DNA of 64,000 nucleotides from Bombyx mori (GCF_030269925.1 NC_085112.1:4961501-5025500), one strand, 5' to 3'. Counted from the first letter of the stretch, positions 34,101 through 47,600 are shown. The notes: generated by a model from the letters alone, not told the origin. A program made the numbers and translations.

Positions 34101-37100
34101 GTCTGGGCTAGATGAGCTGTTTTCATAGAACCAACGGTTCTTAAAACTGAATAATTGTAGTTTAGAAAAGTATTAGCATTCGTAATGATTACGAATTTAT
34201 AAACTAATAGGCAAAAAAGACTCAAAATACATACTGTGTGTTCAGATTTTTCTTCGTCAGAAGCATGACGGCGAACGTCAGGGGCGACATCATGGGGCGG
34301 CAGCTGAGTGCGCAGCTGAGCGCGCCGACGTCGGGCCGCGTCGGATCCTGATACCGGCGCCAATGGACCCAGACATGACATGTACTCTGACACCTAAACA
34401 AAAACATCCTCTCTCAACTTCATTTATTTAAACACTAGAGAATGACCAAGCTTTGCTCGGTATGTTTTATTAACGTGACAACGTCTTATAATTCGATGGA
34501 GCCGGCTGCACGCACGAAAAAACATGACTCGTGCGGCGTTACCTCGCTCTGAGGCGTTCCATTTAAGGCTTGAAGTACAAGCGAGAGCGCGCAACGAGCG
34601 ACAAAGAGGCACAATCGGCCTCCGCGTTCGGCAGCGTTCGACATCTGTCTCTCTCTCCTACTTGAGTGAGCGATGCATCCGCGTGGACAGCTGCTATACA
34701 ATAATACATTTGCATGTTTTCGTCAAGTATGAAGTTCAGTGAAAAGTGAATGTGGTGTCAATTGTTTATAGCAACGAATTGCGATAATTGAAAAATGAAA
34801 CCATTCCATCAGTATTTTCTTATGACGTTGTCACGTTCAACTATCGTTAGAAAACCGACTTTACAGACAACCGATTTTTTTTTATAAATTGTGTCTTTTA
34901 AAAATTACATTCAAATACGAATTACATACCTATTGATATTACATTAAATTATTTGATATTTTCATTCAATAAAAAAAAATAGTTTACGTTTAAGATGATT
35001 ATCGATAAAGTTGATTATTGAAAACACGAATAAAACAACATTTTCTGAAAATAAATCGTTTATCTCCCCCGAAATCCCCTGTATACTAAATTTTATGAAA
35101 ATCGTTGTAGCCGTTTCCGAGATTCAGATTACCTATATCTATTTAAATTTATATTCAAGAATTGCTTGTTTAAAGATATAAGATAATATTGTACCAAGCC
35201 TCAGTTCTCGAACTATGGAGAACAGCAGTTGTAAAAATTCCGGTTGACTTTTGTGCGTCAATTACAATGAAAATAAAATAAAAACAGTAGTATTTTTTTA
35301 CTAGCTGGTTGGCACCAATCTAACCCCAATGGTACTTTTTTGTTGTTAATGAAAGATATATTTGCAGAAAGAACCGACAATTTCATCTACAAATTTTATA
35401 ATGAAGGTGATATTTTTGCATCATTTGCTTCATGATATAGCAAGAGTTTTAATCTCCAACTGATCTATGTTGAATCCATCTATGTTAAAATCTCGTAACA
35501 AAGAAGTTGTTGATAAGCAGCTATCAGGGTTTTTGCATATCAGGATTGATTAAAATAGAATATGAACTTATCTGTGATAAGTATTTGATAAAATTCATTA
35601 TTCTAAAACTAACCACATACAATAAGTTTTATAGATAATGAACTTACCAATTCGGTGGATGCATTAGGTGGTACCCAATCAAGTTTCACAGGTTTGTCAG
35701 TCACTCCACGGATTTTAATGAGAGGTACTGAAAACATAAATTGTGATAGAAATAAACAGTAGCTTAATTTTTTTTTTTTTTTTATTGCCTATATGTTTGG
35801 ATGAGCTCACAGCCCACCTGGTGTTAAGTGGTTACTGGAGCCCATAGACATCTACAACGTAAATGCGCCACACACCTTGAGATATAAGTTCTAAGGTCAC
35901 AGTATAGTTACAACGGCCCCACCCATCAAACCGAAACGCATTACTGCTTCACGGGAGAAATAGGCAGGGTGGTGGTACCTACCCGTGCGGACTCACAAGA
36001 GGTCCTACCACCAGTAATTATGCAAATTATAATTTTGCGGGTTTGATTTTGATTACACGATGTTATTCCTTCACCGTGGAAGTCAATCGTGAAAAACTGT
36101 TAAGTACTTATTTTATTAGAAAAATTGGTACCCGCCTGCGGGATTCGAACACCGTTGCAACATTTATCATTGTACTTAAAGGTCCATTTTGTTTGGTATT
36201 AGCATCAACAATTCAATGTTTTTAATTGAACTTCAATTAAGTTCTCCTCCATTCAAATAGCTGAAGAATTTTTTGGTATAATATTGTTTCCAATTTTTAG
36301 ACTGTAATTGGCTCTTCTGAGAAGTTACAAAAATGTCGCTTAAACCAAATAGCCTTTCACCAGTCGATATGATACAAAGAAACTATGATTCATTTATGAA
36401 TAATCAGTTACTGTTATCATGAATTATATCGAATTAATAATTTTTTCTGGTTTTTTTTTCTTGGGATTGTGACTGGGATTTAATATTTTTTCAACATGCA
36501 CCAACCACATTATAATTGCATTGCTTGATATGAATTCATTGGGTCATGGGTCCCTCCTTTATCATTTAGGCCATTGATGCTCCTAAATATTTCATGTTGA
36601 ACTGAATACGTTTTTGATAAGTGATACCTATATAATATTAAACTTACATGATGACTTCTTAGGTCTAGTTGTACCCAGCAACTCAAACTGTGCCCACCCC
36701 GATAAGTCATCATCTTGCACATCATGAACATCTTTACTGCAGTGACAAGATCGGCATACTTTACGCCAAAAATGTAAATCTAGCCCTGGGCATGTGGGAC
36801 CTGCAAACAATCGTGAAAAATGTTTTATGGTATATGTGTTGTTAGAAACATATTTTTTGTAGGCAAACTTATGGTAATTTAGACAATATTTAGAGTTGTT
36901 ACCTCATTATTATAAATTATCTATACTATTATAATATTTGTATCTCCAAATTTTTTTACTATTCAAGTTTGATATTTCAGTATAAGAGAAAGATTAGTAA
37001 AATACGAATTATGAAAACATTCTGTATCTCTTACCGCAAGAATTGCAAGGAGCACCGGCCCCACTGTCGTGACCAAGCCGGGCTTTACTGAGTTTTTCTC

Positions 37101-37164
37101 TTTGACTCTCTAATTTAGAGAGCCAAGCCGGGGCTTCCGGTGTTTCTACACACGATTCACTCAT
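31179..37164 (-). CDS. Tes: Testin (PET and three LIM domains)
   Basis: Coding exons on the minus strand are 37164-37035, 36800-36648, 35727-35648, 34393-34235 and 32777-31179. All are GT-AG with joining phases, giving 706 residues. Testin binds actin-regulatory partners at cell contacts and stress fibres. The N terminus ([20 protein letters not shown]) and the Cys-rich block PCNSCG...[19 protein letters not shown] are the testin signature that separates it from prickle/espinas. The PET domain spans roughly residues 90-190 ([40 protein letters not shown]). LIM1 starts near residue 517 (PCQRCNKSM), LIM2 near 582 ([10 protein letters not shown]) and LIM3 near 645 ([10 protein letters not shown]). 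There is no C-terminal CAAX, unlike prickle. Oddly, about 300 residues separate PET and LIM1, with a six-proline run and low-complexity sequence; vertebrate testin (about 420 residues) has almost nothing there. It is divergent from Mtl. Confidence 0.93.
33925..34145 (-). pseudogene. mariner-type transposase C-terminal fragment
   Basis: The minus strand reads [20 protein letters not shown], then [20 protein letters not shown], and [18 protein letters not shown]. The SPDLNPLD block holds one of the catalytic acids of Tc1/mariner transposases. Only the C-terminal part remains. It lies in testin intron 4, about 90 bases from the exon 4 donor. Confidence 0.85.
34431..35180 (+). repeat. CpG-rich interspersed repeat, probably RTE-related
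   Basis: Opens ACTAGAGAATGACCAAGCTT, is GC- and CpG-rich to about 34700, then AT-rich, and ends in a GTAGCCGTTTCCGAGATTCA motif like the RTE-type 3' ends elsewhere. It lies in testin intron 3 and codes for nothing recognised. Confidence 0.5.
35769..36160 (-). repeat. Bm1-type SINE with partial tRNA-like head
   Basis: The poly(T) end is at 35769. The head side retains the B-box motif (GGATTCGAACACCG at about 36141-36154 on plus) but loses the A-box part. It lies in testin intron 2. Confidence 0.9.
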
Positions 37165-38663
37165 CTCTATAACACAGTATAACAATAGATAAGAAGTACT
37201 TGTGAGATTTCATATCTTTCAGAAAGAGAATATGGTCTTTGTTCATTTACCTTACGTGGTGGTACGTCTAAACCAAGTCAAAATCAGTAGCTCTTCAATA
37301 AAACTGTAGAAATGCAATAGTTATTTTATCTTAATGAAAGAAAAACTAATAAACTAAAAGAAAAATAATAACATAGGAAAAGAACAAAAAGACAGTGTTT
37401 CTGTTTCTTAGATATTTCTTTACGGCCTTAGGTTACTCATTATTTTAGCTTCTCGTAACATAAAATAGTGGTGCTAAAAAACTAAAAATAAGTGATGCAA
37501 TTATCTTTTATTAGTTTGTATATCTCTTTTCTAAACCCGAAATTCCCTTTTTTATATTTTTCCTGATACCTTAAAAATCGTGTACCGCGGAGACTATTAA
37601 TTAATAGCTGGGTATACTACTAGCTATATTAATGATATTTTTTGTACTTTACCAACTTCAATTTTTATTTATTTTAAGAACACATTCCGGATGAAAACGA
37701 ATTCTTTTTTTTTAAACAAAATAGAATTACTTTGTATATTATTACTATTATCTAATGTCTGTTTTTTTTGCTACTCATGCTAATAGCCTCAAGGAGCTAT
37801 TTTAGTTTCACCGGATGTGTTATGTCTGGGTTATACCTGCCAGCCTTTTTTCCTTTCCAAGAAGAATGCATTGCATTATCAAATCAACAGTGCTTCGCTG
37901 ATGACAACGCCACCACTTTCTAATTGCGACCCACTGAGAAACTCAGTAGACTGTTTAAGGGTTAAGTTGCAAGTTAACGAGAAGGACAATCGGTATAAAA
38001 TATCAAAATATAAAGTCACCGAGAGTACATCGGGGGCGAACTGAAATGATATATCGAGCGTAACAGTGGCTTTTATTAGGTGCACTGTTTTCTGAATAAG
38101 TACTTCCTATAGTCTATCGAAGAATTTTTCGGCTAGACTTTTTGGCAAAAAGTGAAGCCTGGTGAATTGTTTAAATTTAATAATAACAAATACGAGTGGA
38201 ATGGTATTGTTGCTGTTATCATTTATTTAACCGATCTTAGATTATTAAGGCTCTAGTTCCCACTCTAAGATAAACACCAAAAAATACTAAAGCTTCAAAT
38301 TCAAGAATCAAGTTCAAAGGCATCAATTTCCAATTCATTATTCCTGAACGAAGATGTCAATCATGTGGTTTATTTTTAATCTGTGGGGCCTCAGAAAAAT
38401 TCCAAAAAAATGACATCCATCTTTCAAGTTCTAAAAACTGTCTTCTAGCTTTGAACTATTATATTTAAAAAAATCGTCAAAATATACATCTATGTAATAT
38501 TTGGTAATTGTGGTTAAATCTAACAAATAAAATATAGTTTATATAATTCAAAACCTGACGTAAGGCACCATAAAGGTACGGAAAAACATTTGCTTTACCA
38601 TACGTTCTAAGTTTTAACAATGAGTCATAATCGGTCTTTATTTATCAATATTTGTCTCGTAGG
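37165..38663. other. Shared upstream region of testin and Mtl
   Basis: The two ATGs point away from each other across 1.5 kb. A decayed jockey-like 3' fragment is visible near 37915-38040 (GCGACCCACTGAGAAACTCA). The Mtl ATG is preceded by TCGTAG, which resembles a splice acceptor, so a 5' UTR exon upstream is likely. No other feature is recognised. Confidence 0.55.
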
Positions 38664-41600
38664 ATGTCTTCCGGAAGACCGATCAAGTGTGTGGTCGTTG
38701 GAGATGGTACCGTCGGAAAAACTTGTATGTTAATTTCATACACGACTGATAGCTTTCCAGGAGAATATGTGCCTACAGTGTAAGTATCCAGAAATATCAA
38801 CTATTTTTTCTTAGTCAAAATACTTAATTCTGAAAATTATTTTTGAATTAAGTAGTCTTGCTTCTAGAACATGAAAACTAGTTGTTTATTTAATCCAAAG
38901 CAAACTCATATACTCAAATACATTGAAATGTATTGAAGTAAAATATCATTAATAATAAAATAAATACGTTTATTCGTCCCACTTTCCAAGCCAAACAAAA
39001 ATTGTTGAGCATCTTTCTGACAATGCTTAATTTAATGTAAAATTCAAGTTCAATAAAACTGAAAATGAAAAATTTATTATTATTATTAATACTTTATTTC
39101 AGTTTTTTTTTAAAACCATAACATTTTGTTAGTAGTAATTACTTATATCTATGTTAGTGACTTAAAAAATCTAACACATAACTATCATTATATATATACA
39201 TTTTATACCATTACATTTTTTATTTTATTTTTTCTCCTTCCAAGTGCCTACTGCAAAGGCTATTGATCAGCAGTCCCTCGATCTTGCTCGATATGATTCT
39301 CAAAAGACTGTTGCCACTGTCACGAACTCGACGATTATTATTATTATTATTATTATTATTACTCCCTCTTATTTCTCTTCCTCTTTTCTTGAAATTTGAA
39401 TTAAACAGGTATTACTACCAAACCAAACTAGTTAAGATGTGGTGCTATAATAGTGTTTGTTTGTATACTGTTATTTATTTGATGAAGATGGCACCTGTAC
39501 AGTTATCCTTGGTACTTCAGAGAAGGTTTTTGATGGTACTTCAGAGAAGGTTTTTGATGCAGTCAGTCAAAAGTTCAGAAGTTACAGTAGTAGTTTCAAC
39601 AACTATATCTGAAGCTTTTTTTTTCAGTTTAGCGAGTTGTAAATATAATTAAAACCTATTTTTACAGATAATCTTTTTTTTTTTGTCATTACACATTTTG
39701 AATACTTTTTAATATTATATTGTGGCTGTGTTTGTTAGTAAAGTTATGTTGGGTTTAGAAGTATATTTCAAAGCTGTGTCCAATCTGTTCTACTAAATAA
39801 TTAGTATTTATTTTCTATTTATATCACATTTAACTAGTGAAAGGAGGCCATGCTTTAGTTTGAGTGCTACCTTATTTGAGTCCAGCAATACAAGAAATAA
39901 AACCATATCAGGATAATAAATGGAACAATGGTTTAAACTTTATCAAAAAACCTATTTTTCCAGTAAGATATGCTTAGGACAACGAGTTGGCATGACATGT
40001 CCACTGACAGGGTGAGGAAGACTCAGCCCTAATATTACTGTTGGGATACAAGATTAACTTGTAAATTTTGTTAGTGTGTTTTGAGCCTTATACAGATTTC
40101 TTCTATTCTGTGATAGCTTTGATTGCTGAATATATTATTATGTATTTTGTCAGTCAAATTTGGGACCATATTTAATATCCAATCAATAATAGTACATATA
40201 GAAAAGAAAACAAAATCCAAATTTCACTGTAGACTAGCCTGCCATCCACATTGAGAATCAATGTTTGAGTCGCACTTGTATAGTGTATAAGAGACTCCCA
40301 TTTTTCAAACTGGAACAGATGACCACTTGACCAAGATGGTTGAACATCCCGTGTAGCATTACAATATGCCTTACGATCAGTTATTACACTTTTATTCTTC
40401 TTGTATTTTCTTATTATTCAATATTATTCCTTTTTCTTAGAAGTAGTTCGCAAACGTGTATCAAGTATATACTTTTTTGCTAAAAAAGTATTGTAACACC
40501 AAGAAATTGTATTAGCATTCTGGCCAGTATTGATTCAAGAAACCTGGTAATAATTGGGTCTTACAAAACTTAAAAAAAGAACTTTAAATAAAAACATCAT
40601 TTGCTTTCTACTACAGATTTCAATCCTATTAATAACTGCACTCTCTGGGTAATTCCAAATACCCTTTTATTCAGCTCGGTAATTCCAAATACCCTTTTAT
40701 TCAGCTCGGTAATAAAATCAATTCCACATTGCTTACAAATTATATAATTATAATCAGGGCCGGACTAAAACTCAATGCCGCTCCTGGGCACCGGAAGAAA
40801 ATCCGCCCCAATACTGGAATTTTTCCAAAACATAAAGTTTAAATTTTTTATTTTTCAAAATTATAATAATTGATTTATTGCTCAAACTTTTTCATATGTC
40901 ATATATTCCAAAAACATAATTAAATATTTGTTTTTTTTTTCTAAGAATTATAAGTTTTGACTAAGGGTGACTCATAATTATATTACATAAAAAAAAACTT
41001 AATTAAATTTCTTTAATTACAGAAAATAGAAAAATCGATAATTATTTTAAATCTCCAAGAAAATAAATCGATTAAATCATTTTGATTATTAAATTTTACC
41101 AAAAGTGCTAACATTATAATTCACAAATAATGGTGAATTGAATTTCTTGAATTATCAATTAAAAAGAAAATTATTAATTAATAATTATTAGAATTAATTA
41201 ATTTTAATGAGCAATCTTGATGAAGACTAAAAAAAAATACATGCAAAATTTTACCGCCCTAAAAAATTTGTCGCCCTGGGCACTTGCCCCGACTGCCCCT
41301 AGTGTAAATCCACCACTGATTATAATGACAGGTGATATGATGTGGCGATGATATTAATAGTAAAAAACGACAGGTAATAAATATAAAATACGTTAATGAT
41401 GCTAATAATTTGTGCAACACTATGCCTTCGTGTCGATGTAATATATTGTCTGTAGATTGTCGCGTTTCCCATACAAAAAAAAAAAAACATACTGAAGGTG
41501 AAATTGGGTTTAAGAGTGAAAGTTCGGTCTTTAATTTGATCGTTACAAATCGACGACATCTTGTTGCGTCTATTTTGCGTGTTAAAGTGAAAGTTATAAA

Positions 41601-44600
41601 TATTTATTAGTTTTTTTAAATGCACTATCAGACAGACCTGTTTGCGTTAGTTACGTAAAAACAAAATGTAAGCCAAGTAGGTACATAGGTTACAAACAAA
41701 AAAAATCATATTATTTACATACATACATCTTATATGTATCCCGATTTAGTGTGTCGTTGTCAAAATAATTGCCCTTTTTGGAGATTTTGACTATTATACG
41801 TGGCTACGTGGTAACCAAATTTTCGTATAAAAAAATATGTCAAAATGTTGCATAAGTCAGATTTTCAATTCACAACGACTGTATCTTTTTGTATTTTATT
41901 TTGGTACCATCCTTAGAGAATACAGTGTTACTTTATGCCTATAGTATATAGATTTTTGGCCTAATCAGTTACCATTAGTTAGATGAGTAACGTTTTATGC
42001 AGTTACTGAAGCTCATAGACAGCTTTAAACTTCATAAACTTCCTGTCAAGTTTTTATTCTACTAGAATAATAGCTATCATATACATATCTGAAACTCGTA
42101 AGCATGGTTATTTGATGACCGATACTCAGCGCAGTAGAATACCAATGCATGTTCTAATGTTGTCTCTTTAATGTTGTAGATTTTTTTTATTGCTTAGATG
42201 GATGGACGAGCTCACAGCCCACCTAGTGTTAATTGGTTACTGGAGCCAATAGACATCTAAGATGTAAATACGCCACCCAACTTGAAATATAAGTTCTAAG
42301 GTCTCAAGTATAGTTACAACGGCTGCCCCACCTTTCAAAACGCAACGCATTACTGCTTCTCGGCAGAAATAGGCAGGGTGGTGGTGCCTACCCGTGCGGA
42401 CTCACAAAAGGTCCCACCACCAGTAATTACGCAAATTATAATTTTGCGGGTTTGGTCAATCGTGAACATTTGTTGAGTACGTATTTCATGAGAAAAATTG
42501 GTACCCGCCAGGGATTCGAACACCGGTGCATCGCTCAACACGAATGCACCGGACGTCTTATCCCTGGGGGTTGGTGCTTCCCGCTTCCGTAGGTTTAACC
42601 CGCGATTCCCTACAAGTGACCCCTGGGTGGTGCTAAACGGGAGCCGAAAACATAACCGGTGGTAGGACTTAGTCCGACTGGCTGGCGACCACCCTCCAAC
42701 TAGAGTCCGCCGCCAAATAGCCTAGCTGTGTTCCGGCGTGTGGGTTGGAGAGCCAGTTCTATCCCTTCCCTTTCCCCTTCCTTGTTGGGGGTGAGTCTTG
42801 GTTACGCCTGGAACTTGCGGAGCAGACGTGCGTGCGAACTCGCGGGGCGTGATTGTTTGACGGGGGTATAGGGAGACCCAGTGAAACGGTATCCGCTGCC
42901 GCCCGCCGGTCAGTAGGGGACCTGAACCCGGGTGTCTCTACTAAACTCCGCCCCGGGAAGCTGTCCCGCCAACCGGTGTAAAATTCTGCCGTGCGGTCGT
43001 CGTGCCGGAGTCGGAGACCGGAGTGGATCCCGGCGATCGCACGCAGAGTGGACTGGGGGCCCTTCCATGCCCTGCGTCAGTCTCTCACGCAACCCGTGGT
43101 CGAGCACGTACTATGTTCCGCGCTTCATTCAGGTGTTGCCTCGATCTCACCTCTAACATCCTACCTCTCCTAATCCTACTCTCCCGAAATATAACAACTT
43201 AATGAAGTCGAAAAAAAAGAAAAGGGTTTTACAGGCGGCTCCCCATTCCACATTTAATGTGGATTTCAACAATGTCAGGGGCCTACATAGCAACCTTGAC
43301 GCCGTACACCACCACCTTGAGACGGCGCAGCCTGCCCTGCTTTTTTTAACGGAGACGCAGATATCTGCTCCGGATGATACCTCATACCTTGAATACCCCG
43401 GCTACGTATTGGAGCACAACTTCCTGCGTAAAGCCGGGGTGTGCGTATTCGTCCGGGCTGATGTCTGTTGTCGCCGTCTTCGGGGCCTCGAACAACGGGA
43501 CCTGTCCCTCTTGTGGCTGCGCGTAGATCACGGGGGCCGTAGCCGAATCTACGCGTGCCTGTACAGGTCCCACAGCAGTGATGCAGGTTCAGCTCTGTTT
43601 GAACATGTGCAAGAGGGGACTAACCGCGTGCTTGAGCAGTACCCATCTGCGGAGGTGGTGGTTCTTGGAGACTTTAACGCTCACCACCAAGAGTGGTTGG
43701 GGTCCAGAACCACTGACCTCCCGGGTCGGACTGCCTACGATTTCGCCTTGGCCTACGGCTTCTCCCAGCTGGTGACACAGCCCACCCGTGTCCCAGATAT
43801 CGAGGGGCACGAGCCTTCTTTGTTGGACCTTCTGCTGACCACAGATTCGGCCGGATACAGTGTGGTGGTCGACGCTCCGCTTGGATCGTCTGATCACTGC
43901 CTTATTCGTGCTGCCGTTCCACTCTCTCGTCCTGATCGTCGAACGACGACCGGGTATCGAAGAGTTTGGCGGTATATGTCAGCAGATTGGGATGGATTGC
44001 GTGAATTTTACGCATCCTACCCATGGGGGCGGTTCTGCTTTTCCTCTGCTGATCCTGACGTCTGTGCGGACCGTCTTAAAGACGTGGTGCTCCAGGGGAT
44101 GGAATTGTTTATTCCCTCCTCTGAAGTGCCCGTTGGGGGTCGCAGCAGACCCTGGTATAACAATGCCAACAGGGATGCTGCACACCTCAAGCGGTCCGCA
44201 TACGTGGCATGGGATAATGCCAGGAGACGTCAGGACCCTAACATCTCAGAGGAAAGGCGGAAATATAACGCCGCTTCCAGGTCCTACAGGAAGGTTATTG
44301 CCAAGGCGAAGTCGGAGCACGTTGCTAGAATTGGCGAGCGACTGAAGAGCTATCCCTCTGGGAGCCGTGCTTTTTGGTCGCTCGCCAAAGCTGCAGAAGG
44401 AAACTTTTGCAGGTCTAGTCTCCCACCACTACGCAAGTCCGATGACAGTCTGGCCCATAGTGCGAAAGAGAAGGCTGACCTTCTGGTCAAACTCTTCGCC
44501 TCGAACTCGACTGTGGACGACGGGGGTGCCACACCACCGAACATCCTCCGGTGTGATAGTTCCCTGCCCGAGATCTGCTTTACACAGTGTGCAGTCAGGC

Positions 44601-47600
44601 GGGAACTCCGACTCCTGGACGTCCATAAGTCGAGCGGGCCAGACGGCATCCCTACAGTGGTTCTGAAAACGTGCGCCCCTGAGCTGACGCCTGCGCTAAC
44701 GCGTTTGTATCGCCTCTCTTATTGCACTAACAGGGTTCCGTCTTCATGGAAGACTGCCCACGTCCACCCTATCCCCAAGAAGGGTGACCGGTCGGACCCA
44801 TCGAGCTATAGGCCTATCGCGATAACTTCCTTGCTTTCCAAGGTGATGGAGCGAATAATTAATATACAACTCCTGAAGTATCTGGAGGATCGCCAGCTGA
44901 TCAGTGACCGACAGTACGGTTTCCGTCACGGTCGCTCAGCTGGCGATCTTCTTGTATACCTTACTCACAGGTGGGATGAAGCCTTGGAAAGCAAGGGCGA
45001 GGCTCTTGCTGTGAGCCTTGATATCGCGAAGGCCTTCGACAGGGTCTGGCATAGGGCACTTCTATCGAAGTTACCATCTTACGGAATCCCCGAGGGTCTC
45101 TGCAAGTGGATCGCTAGCTTTTTGGATGGGCGGAGCATCACGGTCGTTGTAGACGGTGACTGTTCTGATACCATGACCATTAACGCTGGCGTTCCACAAG
45201 GTTCGGTGCTCTCCCCTACGCTTTTCATCCTGTATATCAATGACATGCTGTCTATTGATGGCATGCATTGCTATGCAGATGACAGCACGGGGGATGCGCG
45301 ATATATCGGCCATCAGAGTCTCTCTCGGAGCGTGGTGCAAGAGAGACGATCAAAACTTGTGTCTGAAGTGGAGAACTCTCTGGGGCGAGTCTCCGAATGG
45401 GGTGAATTGAACTTGGTTCAATTCAACCCGATAAAGACACAAGTTTGCGCGTTCACTGCGAAGAAGGACCCCTTTGTCATGGCGCCGCAATTCCAAGGAG
45501 TATCCCTGCAACCTTCCGAGAGTATCGGGATACTTGGGGTCGACATTTCGAGCGATGTCCAGTTTCGGAGTCATTTGGAAGGCAAAGCCAAGTTGGCGTC
45601 CAAAATGCTGGGAGTCCTCAACAGAGCGAAGCGGTACTTCACGCCTGGACAAAGACTTTTGCTTTATAAAGCACAAGTCCGGCCTCGCATGGAGTACTGC
45701 TCCCATCTCTGGGCTGGGGCTCCCAAATACCAGCTTCTTCCATTTGACTCCATACAGAGGAGGGCCGTTCGGATTGTCGATAATCCCATTCTCTCGGATC
45801 GTTTGGAGCCTCTGGGTCTGCGGAGGGACTTCAGTTCCCTCTGTATTTTGTACCGTATGTTCCATGGGGAGTGCTCTGAGGAATTGTTCGAGATGATACC
45901 AGCATCTCGTTTTTACCATCGCACCGCCCGCCACCGGAGTAGAGTTCATCCATACTACCTGGAGCCACTGCGGTCATCCACAGTGCGTTTCCAGAGATCT
46001 TTTTTGCCACGTACCATCCGGCTATGGAATGAGCTCCCCTCCACGGTGTTTCCCGAGCGCTATGACATGTCCTTCTTCAAACGAGGCTTGTGGAGAGTAT
46101 TAAGCGGTAGGCAGCGGCTCGGCTCTGCCCCTGGCATTGCTGAAGTCCATGGGCGACGGTAACCACTCACCATCAGGTGGGCCGTATGCCCGTCTGCCTA
46201 CAAAGGCAATAAAAAAAAAAAAAAAAAAAAAAAAAAAGACGACTTCAAAATACCTACTTACGATAGGACTAACGAATTTGCTAGTATCAGATTACTACTA
46301 CTGCCGATGTAATAGAAAGTAGCTCGAAAAGTAGGGTAGTATGTCTAGATATCTGATTTATAGACAAATTAACTAAAAAGGTCATTTAATTAATATAACC
46401 TTGTCCAAAAGTTGTTGACGAAACAAAGTGAATATAATTTTTTTTTTGCAGTTTTGACAATTACTCGGCTCCAATGGTGGTGGATGGAGTGGCAGTATCT
46501 CTTGGTCTATGGGATACAGCGGGACAAGAAGACTACGACAGACTTAGACCTTTAAGCTATCCTCAAACTGATGTCTTCCTTATATGCTTCAGTGTAACAA
46601 GGTACATTTTCTACTTTCATTCTCTTAGGCGCTTTCGCGCGATCTTACATGAAGTACGGGCTGATACAAATTTGCTAACGTAATATATTTAAATTCAAAA
46701 ATCTAGGCTAAATGAACATGTATCACATGAGAACAACTATTAAGTAAAATGCCAAGTTGACCTCGCAGATAAAGTCACGAACCAATTACTAATGAATAAG
46801 ATTAAGATAAATTTGAGACTTTAGAAGCATATTTAGCAAATTTATTTCGATTAAATCTAAGAATAGCCTTCGCACACTACGCAGTTTGTCACTAAAGAAA
46901 TGCTTAGTACGCAATCGAACAAGCAGATGCCGCAAATTTAGCCGCTAGCTAGGTAGTCGCTTCGTAGAAAACTACTTTTTTATTACTAGCTAGCAAAATC
47001 TCAAGCGAGCTTCTTTGTGACTATCTCGAAACATCTATAGTATAGACAAATATCTCAAGTCACCATAGAATAAATAGAAGTACTTTTACGGCTTAATCTC
47101 ATATTTGTTATTGTCATTCTATTATTTCCAACGCTTCGAGTAGGTAGTTTACCGTTTTCGTGGTGACCGTTGTAAAAATAATTTTAACTTATGTATACCA
47201 TTCGCAAAAACCGAAGAGTTACACCATATAGATAATAATAAAATAAAATAGAACATATAGATATAGAAGAAACCTTCCTCGAAATAGCACTAGAATTGCA
47301 TGGAGCGAAAATTCATCTCAATTGTATAAACAACGCCCAAACATATATTAAACACGCATTATATCACCAAACTATTATAATTTTATTATATTTGGTTGTA
47401 TTGAATAAGTAATCTATTATTATTCGTTCATTTCCTTTCCCGAGTTCGTTATCGAGAACATGAACGTGTTAAAATTATGTAAATTACAAAATTATGTTTA
47501 TGTCGAAGTAATGTTTTAAACATTATTATATAACAGCGAAATACCATTCACTCATCATGAATTCTCCGAAAGTATCCATCGGAAAAACTTAATTTAGCAT

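Larger units (their letters stand above)
42564..46237 (+). mobile_element. Complete non-LTR retrotransposon (CR1/L2/jockey group)
   Basis: A GC-rich 5' leader of about 640 bases has no long frame. It is followed by one open frame (43202-46162) and a very short 3' end closed by GGCAATAAAA and a long A-run. No ORF1 is seen, so either the element has a single ORF or it lost its first ORF by 5' truncation. Its left end directly abuts the head of a Bm1 SINE. GACGTCTT at the left and GACGACTT after the A-run could be a diverged target-site duplication, but this is weak. It lies in Mtl intron 1, about 215 bases before exon 2. Confidence 0.88.

Noticed and set aside
34486..34742. Overlapping short frames in the GC-rich block of testin intron 3
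   Set aside because: The block is an interspersed repeat-like, CpG-rich sequence. Frames occur on both strands without protein-like features.
43382..45949. Several minus-strand and out-of-frame reading frames in the LINE, up to 199 codons
   Set aside because: They are shadows of the GC-rich LINE coding frame, with no recognisable family and no independent signals.
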